Shown one piece after another: positions 1-10,540 of a stretch of 64,000 nt of DNA (position 1 is the first letter of the stretch; the number at the start of each line of letters is the position of its first letter). A program made the translations under genes and the position numbers. The notes below the pieces were generated by a model, which saw only the letters and a list, made by a program, of their open reading frames with translations, had not been told where the DNA came from and made no database searches. The DNA lies in NCBI RefSeq assembly GCF_037893015.1, contig NC_133658.1, positions 884,299,038 to 884,363,037 of the forward strand, written 5' to 3'. The stretch is from Macrotis lagotis. Its lineage: Eukaryota; Chordata; Mammalia; Peramelemorphia; Peramelidae.

Positions 1-110
1 TCCAACGTGCATTTATTAAGCACCTACTATATACTATTTTGGGTTGGATGCTGGGATTCAAAGGCAACCCCCCCTTCAAAACACACCAGTCCCCCCTCAG
101 GAGCTCATAA
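1..110 (+). repeat. Old dispersed repeat (CATTTATTAAGCACCTACTA type)
   Basis: The sequence follows the familiar mammalian pattern of CATTTATTAAGCACCTACT followed by 'size/peak/locus' filler and a C-rich stretch. Related copies appear near 625-720, 10415-10540, 15430-15670, 24870-25010, 30120-30240, 36960-37090, 40970-41080, 55960-56030 and 56970-57240. I do not assign a family name. No coding content is seen. The 110-300 stretch is T-rich unique sequence without a recognised feature. Confidence 0.5.
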
Positions 111-299
111 CTTCTCCTGACCGTACCTTGTTCCTCCTGATCTCCCTCTCTCCTGATATCTAATTTCTATTCATCCTGCAACATAAAATTAAATCCTGCT
201 TCATTTATTAGTAAATTAAAAACCTTTCCTCATCACTTGGGTTCACTTATAGTAAAGAGGAAGAGGAGGAGGTTATAGAAAGAGGGCAGAACTTTTTCG

Positions 300-525
300 A
301 TGATTTTCACTGGAGTCGTGGGATCTGAGTACGAATCCCAGCTCTGCCAGTCATTCCCGTTCTCTGGACCTCGGTTTCTCTATCTGTAAAATGATGGGTT
401 GGAACTTGATTCCTGAGGTCTCTTCTAACTCATCTAGGCTCCTAAAGTTAAACCTGGAGGGGACCTTGGAGGTCATCTTGTTCACCCTTCTTATTTGACT
501 GAGGTGAAAACTGAGGTGTGGGGAA
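300..525 (+). repeat. MIR followed by MIR3-like fragment
   Basis: A MIR-type block has the tRNA-like head reading into CTGTAAAATGATGGGTTGGA and TTCTAACTC. It is followed at about 450-525 by a MIR3-like block (GGAGGTCATCTTG, then an AAACTGAGG motif). Both are old, non-coding SINE remnants. Confidence 0.6.
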
Positions 526-724
526 ATAGAACTTGGCTGACTGATCTCATTGAAGAGGGGGGTCCCATCTTTCCTGCACTTTACACTTCCAAAAGGCTGA
601 AGCTCTGAAAAAGAATCCTAAGATTCTCAATCAATGAATCAGCCAACATTTACCAACAGACATCTAAATGCTAGGCAATATGCTGGGTTTGTATCTCTAA
701 AGCTGGAAGGGAGAAAATTTTAGT

Positions 725-960
725 ATTGAATGGACTCTGATGGCCAGTTCTTCCAACCTATGCATTAAAGGAATCCTTTCTTTAATAGAGTCAATGAGAG
801 GATGTTCAGTCTCTGTTTAAAGACTTCCAGAAAACCAGTGCACTCCATCTTGGGGCAGCTCAAACTGTCAAGAAGTTCTTGGCATCAGGTCTGAATTTGT
901 CTCTTTGACATGTCAATCCATTGCTCCTGGTTTAGTTTGGCTACTTCCACATGGCTGTCC
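725..960 (-). mobile_element. CR1/L3-type LINE 3' end
   Basis: Read on the minus strand this is the 3'-terminal region of a CR1/L3-like LINE: the plus strand shows ATGGCCAGTTCTTCCAACC, a leucine-rich-looking 'GTCTCTGTTTAAAGACTTCC' relative and CTGGTTTAGTTTGG. The family is recalled from general knowledge of chicken CR1 and mammalian L3 3' ends. It probably belongs to the same insertion as the reverse-transcriptase piece next to it. Confidence 0.5.
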
Positions 961-999
961 ATCAAAGGTTTGAACATAGCTTTCCTTCTGAGTTTCTTC

Positions 1000-2040
1000 A
1001 ATCAGATTGATGAGAGAGAGCATGAGGCGCTGAGAATAACATCCAGGTTTCCAGTCTGTGTGACTGGGAGAGTGATGGTACCCTTAAAGTTAATAAGAAA
1101 GTTAGGAAGAAAAGAGATATGAGGCAGAGGAGTCCTAGTGGGGAAGATAATGAGTTCAATTTTGGACATGTTGAGTTTAAGATGCCTTTGGGATCTTAAA
1201 TTCAAGATATCCAATAGGCATTTGGAGATGTGAGCCTGGAGGTTAGAAGAGAGATTAGGGCTGGCTAAGTACATCTGGGAATCATCAGCATAGCAATGAT
1301 AATTAAATCCATGTGAGCTGATGAGATCACCAAGGGAAATAGTCTAGAGGGAGAAGAAAATAGGGCCAGATAGAGCTCTGGGGGACACCCACCGTGAGTG
1401 GGCATGACCTGGAGGAGGATCCAGCAAAGGAGGTAGAGAAGGAGAGGTCAGACATGTGGGAGGAGAACCAGGAGAGAGGGGTGTCATGGAAACCTAGAAA
1501 GAAGAAAGGACTAGTAATATGAGCAGCAATGTCAACATCAGTGGAGAGGTCAAGAAGGCTGGGAATTGAGTAAAGATCATTGGATTTGTCAGTCAAGACT
1601 CTTGATAACTGGAGAGTGGATGAGGTAGAAGGATGAGGTTCAAAGTTAGACCTAAGAGATTTAAGAAGAGAGTGAGGGGTCTTAGATTATAGACAGACTT
1701 CTCAAGAAGTATAGTCACAAAGGAAAAGAGAGATTTGGAAAAAGCCAGTTGTGATGGATAGATCAAGTGAGAGGCTTTTGAGGATAGGGTAGACAGGCAG
1801 ATTTCTAGACAGCAGAGAATCAACCAGTACACAGGGAGAGATAAATGAGAGAGTGGGGATGATAGAGGGGGAAGTCTGCTAAGAGAAGATGATGGGATGG
1901 GACCATACATGTCCGTAGCAATTGGATTTTGCCTTGTCAAGGGGAAGCACCTCCTCATGAAGGCAGAGAAGGTTGAGTTGTCTGCTAAGGGTTCAGATTT
2001 GGGGAAGGGAGGAAAGCATTGCCAGCTCAGGAGTGATGTT
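1000..2040 (-). mobile_element. CR1/L2-clade LINE, reverse-transcriptase fragment
   Basis: The minus strand encodes broken pieces of a CR1/L2-clade ORF2 reverse transcriptase. In coding order they are a 'LLDLS' block like LLDLSAAFD (about 1550), a DTPLSWFSSHMSD block and a 'GVPQSS' block (about 1380), HGFNYHCYADDSQ with the catalytic Y-A-D-D box intact (1281-1292), then LQAHISKCLLDI and HLKLNMSKIELIIFPT (about 1000-1220). Several stops and frameshifts separate the pieces, so it is inactive. The fragment is several times shorter than a full ORF2. L2 versus L3/CR1 is not resolved by eye. Confidence 0.75.
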
Positions 2041-2224
2041 CAGGAAAAAAATGAGTGAAGAGATTGTGAGCCAAGGGGATTTTTGTTAACCTTCCTATAG
2101 AAACATCAAATAATTCTTTTAGGTGACCTCAGAAATGGCTGATAGCATGGATCAGTGGTAAGAGTTGGTGTTGGAGGACCTTGGTTCAAGTCCTAGCTTT
2201 GCCACTTATGTTGAATTCATCCCT

Positions 2225-2716
2225 CTCTCCTGCTTCTGGGTGTTTGTACAGCTGACTCCTGATTCCCATGCCTGTAATACACTCTCTCCTTATTTACACA
2301 TTTTGGAATCTCCAATTTCCTTCAAGGATCAGCTCATGTGTTGCCTCCTTCAAGAAGCATTCCTTGATTCTCCAATGTGTTAGGGCTTTCTCCTTCTTCA
2401 AGTGATCACATATTTATTTCACTGTGGATATATTTCATCTACCCTTCTCCCTTCAGATGAATGTAAGTTTTTTTTAGGTATTTGCAAGGCAAATGGGGTT
2501 AAGCAGCTTGCCCAAGGCCACACAGCTAGGTAATTATTAAGTGTCTGAGACCGGATTTGAACCCAGGTACTCCTGACTCCAGGGCCAGTGCTTTATCCAC
2601 TGTGCCACCTAGCTGCCCCGAATGTAAGTTTTCTGAGGGACGACAACTATCTTTTTTTGGTTTTGTTTTGTCTTTTGTACCCCCAGAACATTGTAAGTAG
2701 TAGGTATTTAATAAAT
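2225..2716 (+). mobile_element. L2 LINE 3' end, split by a SINE
   Basis: The typical L2 terminal text is seen: CTTCAAGGATCAGCTCATGT, then after the SINE at 2472-2619 TGTAAGTTTTCTGAGGGA, and TAGTAGGTATTTAATAAATA at the 3' end. The two halves join across the SINE target-site duplication. Confidence 0.65.
2472..2619 (-). mobile_element. tRNA-derived marsupial SINE
   Basis: On the plus strand it runs from a T-tract through TTTGCAAGGCAAATGGGG, the box complement GGATTTGAACC and CCACCTAGCTGCCCC. It is flanked by a 13-bp target-site duplication GAATGTAAGTTTT (2459-2471 and 2620-2632). It is inserted into an L2 3' end. The sequence is well preserved, which suggests a fairly young copy. Confidence 0.85.
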
Positions 2717-3022
2717 AGGGAAGGTAGGTGGTATAGTGGGTATAGCACCGGCCCTGGAATCAGGAGGACCTGAGTTCAAATGTGACCTCAGACACTTGAC
2801 ACTAGCTGTGTGATCTTGGGTAATTCACTTAACCCTGATTGCCTCACATCCAGGGCCATCTCCAGTCATCCTGATTCATATCTGATCACTGGACCCGGAT
2901 GACTCCAAAGGAGAAAATGAGACTGGTGACTTAGGACAACCTCCTCTCCCCCATTCAAATTAAATTCATATGCATGTCATGGTTTCAACTCCCTGATGTC
3001 ATGGTCTTCTTCAAGAATGAAG
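2717..3022 (+). mobile_element. Long CORE-type SINE (about 305 bp)
   Basis: The tRNA-like head (GGTAGGTGGTATAGTGGGTA, GAGTTCAAATG) is followed by a longer body: CATCCAGGGCCATCTCCAGT, GGACCCGGATGACTCC, CCCTGATGTCATGGTCTTCT and TTCAAGAATGAAGGAC. The same long type recurs at 35388-35700 (+) and 38211-38521 (-). Confidence 0.75.
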
Positions 3023-3029
3023 GACATAC

Positions 3030-3686
3030 ATGGAACACTATTGTTCCATTAGAAACCAGGAGGGAAGGGAATTTAGGGAAGCCTGGAGGGATTTGCATGA
3101 ACTGATGCTGAGAAAGATGAGCAGAACCAGAAAAACACTGTACATCCTAACAGCAACATGGGGGTCATGATCAACCTTGATCGACTTGCTCATTCCATCA
3201 GTGCAACAATCAGGGACAATTTGGGGCTGTCTGCAATGGAGAATGCCATCTGTATCCAGAGAAAGAACCATGGAGTTTGAACAAAGTTCAAGGACTATTC
3301 CCTTTAATTTAAAATAAAAAACTGGGGTGGCTAGGTGGCCGTAGTGGATAAAGCATCAGCCTTGGAGTCAGGAGTACCTGGGTTCAAATCCAGTCTCAGA
3401 CTCTTAATAATTATCTAGCTGTGTGGCCTTGGGCAAGACACTTACTCCCATTTGCCTTGGAAAAAAACCTAAAAAAAACCAAACTGATATCTTATTGTCT
3501 GATCTTGCTAACTCTTATACTTTATGCTTCTTCCTTAAGGATATGATTTCTCTCTCATCACACTCAATTTGGATCAATATATACCATGGAAACAATGTAA
3601 AGACTGGCAAATTGCCTTCTGTGGGGGGGTGGAGGGCAGTAATATTAGGGAAAATAACAAAATAAATAAAATCTTTAATTAAAAAA
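3030..3686 (+). mobile_element. 5'-truncated L1, 3' terminal region
   Basis: This carries the end of L1 ORF2 and the 3' UTR (AACACTATTGTTCCATTAGA, then CAACAATCAGGGACAATTTG, ending AATAAATAAAATC plus A-rich tail). A 14-bp target-site duplication with one mismatch, AATGAAGGACATAC / AATGAAGGATATAC, lies at 3016-3029 and 3687-3700. It shares its 3' sequence with the copy at 26042-27063. A SINE interrupts it at 3324-3480. Confidence 0.8.
3324..3480 (+). mobile_element. tRNA-derived marsupial SINE inside the L1
   Basis: Head GGGGTGGCTAGGTGGC, B-box GGTTCAAATCC, then TTAATAATTATCTAGCTG and an A-rich tail. It sits between CCTTTAATTTAAAATAAAAA and TGATATCTTATTGTCTGATC, which are contiguous in the related L1 copy at 26.8 kb, so it arrived after the L1. 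Confidence 0.8.
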
Positions 3687-3699
3687 AATGAAGGATATA

Positions 3700-4160
3700 C
3701 AACAGCAAGAACTTAATAAATGCTGGTTGGAATGGATTGGGCAAATCTTCTAATCTCTCTGGACCTCAGCATCCTCCTCTTTAAAATGAGGGGAATTTGT
3801 CAAACGCAAAGGTTCTATCTGCTTCCAAATTGGTGTTCTATCTCTCATTCACTCAGCTCTCCATCCTTTTTAGTAAGCAGCCTTGATACTATGGGAAGGA
3901 AATGGGGGAAGAAGATGTGACTGGGGAAGAGCTCCCCCCAGAAGGATAAGCGAGATCTTTTTGCTTTCTCCCCCACTCCTCTCTGAGTGACAGTGAAGCT
4001 CAGCCTCATTTTTGGAGAAGTCCAATGGCATGAAGGCTGTCTCACATCCTTCAAAGATGGCATCCTGAGTGTGGTCTCTGGAAACAGCCTGTAAAGCAGA
4101 AGTCAACGTATATGTATGAAACTGGGCACTTCAAACAGTAGTAAATAGAGTAACAAAATG
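3700..4160. other. Gene-free stretch with a MIR piece
   Basis: About 3725-3830 resembles MIR (CTCTGGACCTCAGCATCC, CTTTAAAATGAGG). The rest, to about 4160, shows no gene, splice pair or repeat that I recognise. Confidence 0.4.
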
Positions 4161-4300
4161 ACCAAAGCGATGGGTATCCATTAACTGGGGAATGACCAAA
4201 CACATGGGGCTTAAGTGAAGTCAACCCATGATGGGATGATACTGCATTTCAAGAAATGGCAAAGAGGAAGAATGCAGACCAGCTTGGGAAGCCTTGTACA
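4160..4300 (+). mobile_element. Degenerate L1 ORF2 3' fragment
   Basis: ATCCATTAACTGGGGAATGA and TTTCAAGAAATGGCAAAGAG, followed by a 'GAAGCCTTG' block, align by eye with the same ORF2 end segment seen at 26.6 kb. It is strongly diverged and short. Confidence 0.5.
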
Positions 4301-4496
4301 AGGCAAAAAAGCCTTGAACTATTGAGGGGGAGGAAGAGGTGATTGTTGGCAGACAGGGCAGACAAGGAGAATGTATTGGCTTTGTGAAAGGGTGGCAGAT
4401 GGACATCCTCTGATCATGACTTCAGAAGACTGATTCTGAAGAGTTCCTCCCCCATCTCAGCAGACAGGTAATAATAATCCATGAGGATGATGATGA

Positions 4497-4722
4497 TAAC
4501 TTGTTGCTGTTCAGACTGACTATTCGTGACCCCATTTGGGGTTTTCTTGGCAAGGATAATGGAGCAGTTTGCCATTTCCTTCTCTAGCTCATTTTACAGA
4601 TGAGGAAACTGAGGTCAATGGGGTGAAGTGACTTGCCCAGGGTCATTTAGCTAGAAAGTTTCTGAGTCTGGATTTAAACTCAGATTTTTCTGACTCCAGG
4701 CCCAACACTTTCTCCACTGGAG
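4497..4722 (-). mobile_element. MIR-like marsupial SINE (GACCCCATTTGGGG type)
   Basis: The plus strand shows CGTGACCCCATTTGGGGTTT, CTTGGCAAGGATAATGGAG, TTTGCCATTTCCTTCT, then the MIR-like AACTGAGG and TGACTTGCCCAGGGTCA. Same family as 21352-21580 (-), 53803-54061 (-), 37935-38165 (+) and 62773-63025 (+). Confidence 0.75.
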
Positions 4723-4919
4723 ACTGGGGTGCAGAGGCAAAGTGAGGCATGTCTTGTCAGCCCTGCTCTATGGTCTAATTATTTTGTTTAACTGTGTTGC
4801 TTTATTAAAAGGGAAGGCTCTGCTGGGGATGAGGTGGAGGCGTGGGGAGTTATTGGGAAGGGACAACAATATTAAAAGAAATAGTAAAACAGGTTTCAAG
4901 CTGCCCCAAAGCCTCAGGG

Positions 4920-5760
4920 AGTGACTTGTTTTCTCCTACTATAGATGCCCTTCATTTAAGCCCACCCTGCTTTGGCATGCTGGCATCCTGACTCAGGGTA
5001 GGCTCTGGTGCCTGGGCCAGGGCAGCAAGAGAGAGGAATATGTCAGAACAGAACTAGAGACTCTTGGGAATAACAACCTGGGTGAGCAGGCCGACTCAGC
5101 ACTCCACACTTGAAATCTGGCCCCAGTTTGCAAGGCCGCTTGTTCTCAGTGGAAACAAGGGCAGGCATGCCAGGGCTGGAATTGGCCAATGTACCTTTGA
5201 AGCCTGAACTTTCTCTAAGGACACCTCAACCTCCCTCCTTCTCTCTTTTCTCTCCACTCTACCCCCCCCTTGCCCTCCTGGGCCTCCGACTCTCAGTTCC
5301 TCAGCCTCTGCCCCTGAAGTCACAGGCCAAGCATCCCAGACCTTTCCAGGGACTCTGGGCACCTAATTGGCTAATTAATACCAACATTTCCAAAGTACAA
5401 AATCTCTGTAACTAGCAGGAACCTTTCTCTTTCAAGTGGTTTTGGCTGCCACTGGTTATAATTAGGGGGGTTTTCCGCTCCTATTCCTTGGCTTTTTCAA
5501 ACCTGGCATATTTGTCTTCTGATGTTTAACTTGGGGACCACGGGACCTCCTGCCTCCCCACCCTTCCCAGCTCTCCTGCTGGGCTCAGCTCCTTCCCTTC
5601 AGGGCTCAGAACCTAAGAAGGACCTACTGTCTCTGATGGAGACAGGACTGAAAGGATTGACATCTCTGGACTCCAATCAGCTGACTCAGCCCAATCTGCC
5701 CAGAGTGAGACCACACCTTCTAGGAGTTGAGGCTCAAAGTCAGGATCTGCATAGGGAGAG
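4920..5760. other. Unique gene-free segment with a TAAT-rich cluster
   Basis: No recognised repeat is seen for most of this stretch. Open frames at 5110-5415 (+), 5096-5362 (-) and 5522-5902 (+) have no family resemblance, no convincing splice signals and opposite-strand overlap, so I do not call them genes. A cluster of homeodomain-type TAAT cores lies at 5363-5380 and 5456-5465 (see findings). Confidence 0.4.
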
Positions 5761-5779
5761 ACATGTCTTTATTCATAAG

Positions 5780-6260
5780 GATCTCAAGGATCAGAGAATC
5801 AGAGATTTTAGAGCCCAACCCCTTCATTTTTCAGAAGAGAAAACTGAGTCCCAGAGATGGAATATGACTTTCCTAGACATATCTTGGATTACTGAGGCAT
5901 AGATTTAGAGTTGGAAGTGATACTTGAAGTCAACATCTAGTCGACTTCCTTTCCCCTCCCCCATTTTATAGGGTAGGAAACTGAGGCTCAGAAAAGTAAA
6001 TCACTGTATTAAGGATAGGATGCATGGGTAGGTAGAAAGAAAACTGGATTCTAAAATCAGAGAATCTAGAGCTCTGAGACTTTCCATTTGTAGGAGCATG
6101 GGCAGTGTAGCACAATGGAAAATCATATTGACTCGGATGGCAGAGGATATGGGTTTGAATTCTGTCTCTGATACTTCTCCTTCAGGTGGTATTGGACCTC
6201 AATTTCCAAATTCATAAAATGAAAAGAATTGAACTAGGGGTTTGATGAGATCCCTTCCAC
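5780..6260. repeat. MIR3- and MIR-type remnants
   Basis: About 5790-5860 and 5905-6000 are MIR3-like (GAAAACTGAGTCC, GGAAACTGAGGCTCAG). About 6095-6260 is MIR-like (GTAGCACAATGGAAA, CTGTCTCTGATACTT, ATAAAATGAAAAGAATTGA). Nothing here is coding. Confidence 0.55.
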
Positions 6261-6402
6261 CTCTAGAGCTAAGCCAGTAAATGGTAGAACTAGGCTTGAA
6301 TCTAAGGTTCCTGACTCAATTTCTCTGAGAGACATTGGGACACTTGTTTGGGAAATCCCCTGTTCACCTGATGGCCAAATTAATTTAAAAAGTAAAGCAT
6401 GG

Positions 6403-6548
6403 GGGTGGCTACGTGGTGCAGTGAGTAGAGCACTGACCCTGGAGTCAGGAGGACCTGAGTTCAAATGTGGCCTCAGACACTTAATAATTACCTAGCTGTG
6501 TGGCCTTGGGCAAGTCACTTAACCCCATTGCCTTGCAAAAACCTAAAT
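6403..6548 (+). mobile_element. tRNA-derived marsupial SINE
   Basis: Head GGGTGGCTACGTGGTGCA, B-box GAGTTCAAATG, then AATAATTACCTAGCTG and CCATTGCCTTGCAAAAACC. The target-site duplication AAAAAGTAAAGCATGG / AAAAAGTAAAACATGG is at about 6387-6402 and 6550-6565. Confidence 0.85.
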
Positions 6549-6549
6549 A

Positions 6550-6990
6550 AAAAAGTAAAACATGGAGCTAGAAGTGACCTCAGAAGTCATCTAGCCCAAC
6601 TCTCTCATTTCATAAATGAAGAAACTGAGGCAAAAAGATAAATTGTTAAATTAATTAAAATTAAAGCATGGAGGTGGAATCTACCTCAGAGGCCATCTAG
6701 TCCAATCCCCTCATTTCACAAAGGAGGAAAATGAGGCCTAAGGAGATTGACTCACTCAAGGTCATGCATGTGGTAAGTGTCAGAGGTAGGATCTGAAAGC
6801 AAGTCCTCTGGCTCTAGAGTCAGGGTTCTTTCTACTCCCCATGATACAAAGTGAATAAGATTCAGGGGTGGGATTTGAACTCAGGTCTTCCTGACTCCAA
6901 ACTCAGGACTCTACAGTGAGATGGAGTCCAATTTAACAGTGTTATTACATCTATTTTGCAGATGAGTAAGTGGAAGCTCAGAGCATGGGA
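6550..6990. repeat. Run of MIR3-like remnants
   Basis: Three successive blocks repeat the theme of 'TCATCTAGCCCAACTC / GAGGAAACTGAGGC / TTTGAACTCAGGTC' (about 6565-6640, 6660-6840 and 6860-6970). They look like separate old insertions of the same family or one locally duplicated. Confidence 0.5.
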
Positions 6991-7009
6991 AGATACTCAG
7001 AACCACTAA

Positions 7010-7450
7010 AAATCTCAGAACTGGAAGGGACCTCAATGGCCATGGAATCTAAGCCGTACCCGAAGGGGCTGCTTCTCTATCATGTGCAACCTCTGGAAGA
7101 AGACATCCCATGATGGAGGGAGGTCTTCCCTTCTATTTTGGCAAAACTTGAGTGGTTAGAATTCTTTCCTTACACTAAACCTAAATTAGTTTCTTGGCAA
7201 CTTTCTCCCATATGTCTCAATTCTAGCCTCTAGGGCATAGCAGAATAATGCCAATCCTCCTTCCCTAAGAAATGGCTTCAATATATGTCTCTGATTCCCT
7301 GTGTTCCAGTTCTTTCAACAGACCTTATGTGGCATGCTCTGTGATCTTTTTTGCCCTTATGAATCCCTTGGGAAATGCTCCCCACTCATGGCTATCCATT
7401 TGTCAGATGAGGAAACTGAGTGTCAGAGAGATTAGGTTTGCTTAAGGTCA
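7010..7450 (-). mobile_element. CR1/L3-type LINE 3' end plus MIR3 piece
   Basis: The plus strand AGAACTGGAAGGGACCTCAA, TAGGGCATAGCAGAATAATG and TTCCAGTTCTTTCAACAGA is the reverse of a CR1/L3 3' end. It is followed at about 7395-7490 by a MIR3-like GAGGAAACTGAG and CACACAGCTGTTAAG block. Confidence 0.55.
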
Positions 7451-7599
7451 CACAGCTGTTAAGAGCCAGTTTTAGTGCTTGAACCCAACATATTTTTAGT
7501 TTAATTAAGTCACTCTAGTGCCCCCTTTCCTCTTCCTCTCTCCTCTTGTCTCCCCTGAAAATCCCAAAGGGGTGGTGATAGTAGAGTTAAGAGAGACAA

Positions 7600-7680
7600 A
7601 TAGGCAGAGACTTAGACAAAGACAGAGAGAAACAGAGACAGAAAGACAGAGACAGAAGGAGGGAATGAGAAAAAAGGAGG

Positions 7681-7756
<76 letters not shown>
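7600..7756. repeat. (GA)n microsatellite with imperfect flank
   Basis: A perfect (GA)n run covers about 7685-7754, some 35 dinucleotides. It is preceded by an imperfect AGACAGAGAC-type purine lead. Its translation as an R-E repeat explains the open frame 7518-7820. Confidence 0.95.
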
Positions 7757-7757
<1 letters not shown>

Positions 7758-7844
7758 AGTTCTCTCTCATCACCTCAGAATGATTCAAAGGAATTCAATT
7801 TTCACAAACCTTTTATTTAGCACCTACTACATTCAATTGGATAA

Positions 7845-7995
7845 CTGAATGGTGCAGTAGATTGAGCGCTGGGTTTGAAATTAGGAAGACTCATTTTCAT
7901 GAATTCAAATCCAGCCTTAGACACTTTGGCAAACCACTCCAATATCTTTGCCAAAAAAATTTCCAAATGAGGTCACAAACAATGAGACACAACAG
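7845..7995 (+). mobile_element. Internally deleted marsupial SINE
   Basis: The head AACTGAATGGTGCAGTAG and AATTCAAATCCAG are followed directly by GCAAACCACTCCAATATCTT and CAAATGAGGTCAC. Most of the middle of the GACCCCATTTGGGG-type SINE (plus orientation) is missing. Confidence 0.55.
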
Positions 7996-8062
7996 AACAA
8001 CAATGGGGCAAGAACTCTCTTTGGTATTAAGGACTTAGCATGTACCTGGCATAGGGTAAACT

Positions 8063-8540
8063 TTTTAAAAAAATATTTTATTCATTTATTTTTCCAACAA
8101 CATGCAACAGTGGTTTTCAACAATCAACAATTTTGCTAGCTTTTGAGTTTTACATTTTTCTCCCTCCCCCATCCCCCTGACAGAAAGCAATTTAATATAG
8201 GCTATATTTGTATAACCCCCCCCAACACAGATCCATATTAATGAAGCTGTGAAAGAAAAATCTAATTGAAATGGGAAAAAAATTATACCTCAGGCAACGT
8301 TTAAAAATTGAAGATAATCAGTTTTGGTCTGAATTTAAACTCCACAGTTCCTTCTCTGGATATGGATGGCATTTTCAATCACAAGACTTTAAGAATTATC
8401 TTTATTATGCTGCTGAAATGAAGAAATCCATCATAGCTGATCATCACCTAATGTTACTGTTAGTATGTGTAATGTTCTTCTGTTTCTGCTCACTTGACTC
8501 AGCATCAGTTCTTACAAGTCTTTCCAGGCTATTCTGAAGT
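8063..8540 (-). mobile_element. 5'-truncated L1 3' UTR, antisense
   Basis: Marsupial L1 3' sequence in reverse: T-rich start, TTTACATTTTTCTCCCTCCC, AGAAAGCAATTTAATATAGG, GTTCCTTCTCTGGATATGG. A 13-bp target-site duplication with one mismatch (CATAGGGTAAACT at 8050-8062, CATAGGGCAAACT at 8541-8553) splits an L2/MIR-like tail that resumes with CTTAATAAATGC. Confidence 0.75.
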
Positions 8541-8722
8541 CATAGGGCAAACTCTTAATAAATGCTTTCTATTATTGTTCACATAAAGCTATACTTAGGG
8601 CAGGATGACAGATACTTTGTCCTTATGGGATGTATTTAAAGGGCAACAAAATTACTACTTCTCTATGTATGCCCATATAGATGATACACATGATGTAACA
8701 CCTGGGGCATCCCCTGCTCACT

Positions 8723-9590
8723 TTAAAAAATAACTTCTTAAAATTGAGTATTAGTTTATTTTCTCTTCCAAATTTTCTTCCTCCTTTTTCCTCTTACCCG
8801 ACCATTGAGAAATCAGGAAAAACAAACCCATTACAACTATGTTTAGTCTTGCAAAATAAATTTCTGCATCAATCATGTCTAAAAATAAAGAAGAAAAGAA
8901 AATATGCTCCAATTTGCATTCTGAATTAATGTCTCTGGAGATGTATAGCATTTTGCATTATGAGTCCTTTGGAAATGTGATTGATCATTGTGTTAATCAG
9001 AGTTCCCAAGTCTTTCAAAGTTGTTTATCTCTGCACTTCTGTTGTTACTCTTTAAATTATTCTCTTGGTTCTGTTCACTTCATTTTGCATCAATTTATGC
9101 AAATCTTCCCAGGTTTTTCAGAAGATTTCTCCTTCATAATTTCTTGTACCACATTAATATTCCATCACATTCAAATGCTATAACATGACCAGTCATTTTC
9201 CAATTGACTGGCATCCTTTCAATTTCCAATTCTTTGTCAACACAAAAAAGGACTGCTGTAAATTTTTTTGTATGTGAGTCTTTTCCCTCATTTCTTTGAT
9301 CTCTTTGATTGTCAAAGCAATATCTTTGGGTCAAAAGATTAGATACAGTTAATAGCTTTGTGAGCATAGTTCCAAGTTGCTTTCCCGAATGGCTGGACCA
9401 ACAGTGAATTAGTGAACATGTTTTCCCACCACCCCTCCAGCATCCTTTTTGTCATCTTAGCCAATATGCTCATTATGAAGTGCTGCCTCAGAGTTGCTTT
9501 AATTTATATTTCTCTAATTATTAGTGATTTAGAGGCTTTTTCATATGGCTATTGATAGCTTGATTCCTTGGAATTTCGTTCTCTCAACTA
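8723..9590 (-). mobile_element. L1 3' UTR and ORF2 end, antisense
   Basis: Second antisense L1 piece: CCAAATTTTCTTCCTCC, then GCATTTTGCATTATGAGTCC, TCCAATTGACTGGCATCC, TTTCAATTTCCAATTCTTTG, GGTCAAAAGATTAG and TTTATATTTCTCTAATTATT. The order matches the antisense L1 at 25.0-26.0 kb. No intact frame remains. Confidence 0.75.
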
Positions 9591-10095
9591 GTCTCCTCAA
9601 AGATGGCAACTCCAAATTCACAGTACTTTGTATCTCTACAATCCAAATGTCATAATCCATGAGCCCCAACCAATGTGCTTATCCTTAACAGTAAACTTAA
9701 ACTTAACTTAAAACAAGTATTTACTGAAATTCCATTTTAAGAAAAGTATCAGCTGAACACTATACCTAACATCAGCGAGAAGAGTGGCATCACATAAGCC
9801 GTCAAAAATGTTGTTCTAGCTCTCCTTCAGTAGCTAGAGACAAGAGAACTTAGCACCCAGTTTGTAAATATGATTTATTCTAATCATCAGCTACCAGATG
9901 GTAGGCTAGTTCCTGGATCTGACTCTCCCTGCTACACCCACAGGGCCATCTTCCTCAGCAACAGCCTCATGTCAATGTTTTGGAGTCTATCTCCTTACCC
10001 TGGACATGGCTAGCATTAACTGTACCAGTCAAATCACTGCTCAGACAGCACACCCCTTTCCCACCAAGAAAATCTTTGTAGACTCCTGTTAGACT
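9590..10095. other. Gene-free stretch, nothing recognised
   Basis: AT-rich unique or very old sequence. I see no repeat family, splice pair or coding frame above background. Confidence 0.4.
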
Positions 10096-10540
10096 TCAGC
10101 TAGATGGTTCAGTAGATAGAAAGTCAGACCTGGAAGTCAGAAATGTCTGAACTCAGATGTAGTTTCAGATACTTCTTAGCTGGACAAGTCATTTCACTTC
10201 TGTAAGTCTCAGTTTCTTCATCTGTAAAATGGGAGTGATAACAGCACCCACCTCCCAGGATAAAAGTGAGATGACATATAGCAAACACTTTGTAAACTTT
10301 AAAGTCATGTTGTATATTCCCTAAGAGTTCTCCAAGGAGGCCACTCTAGATTGGTCCCCAGCAGATATGGTACCTGGGGATAGGTATTATGGATAAATTT
10401 ATTTTCTTGGTCACAATCAATCAATCAATCAATCAGCCTGTCTGAAAGCAAAACCATGCCAGGCAGTAAGCTAGTGTTGTAGATTCAAAGACAAAAGGGA
10501 GATAGTCCCTGCCCTCAAGGAGCTTATGTGCCACTATGAG
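10096..10540 (+). repeat. MIR-type SINE, then dispersed repeat with (AATC)n
   Basis: About 10096-10310 is MIR-like (CAGTAGATAGAAAGTCAG, CATCTGTAAAATGGGAGTG, TTTGTAAACTTTAAAG). About 10415-10540 is the CATTTATTAAGC-related repeat beginning with five AATC units and carrying CCCTGCCCTCAAGGAGCTTA. Confidence 0.6.

Noticed and set aside
7518..7820. Arginine/glutamate-rich protein
   Set aside because: It is the translation of the (GA)n microsatellite.
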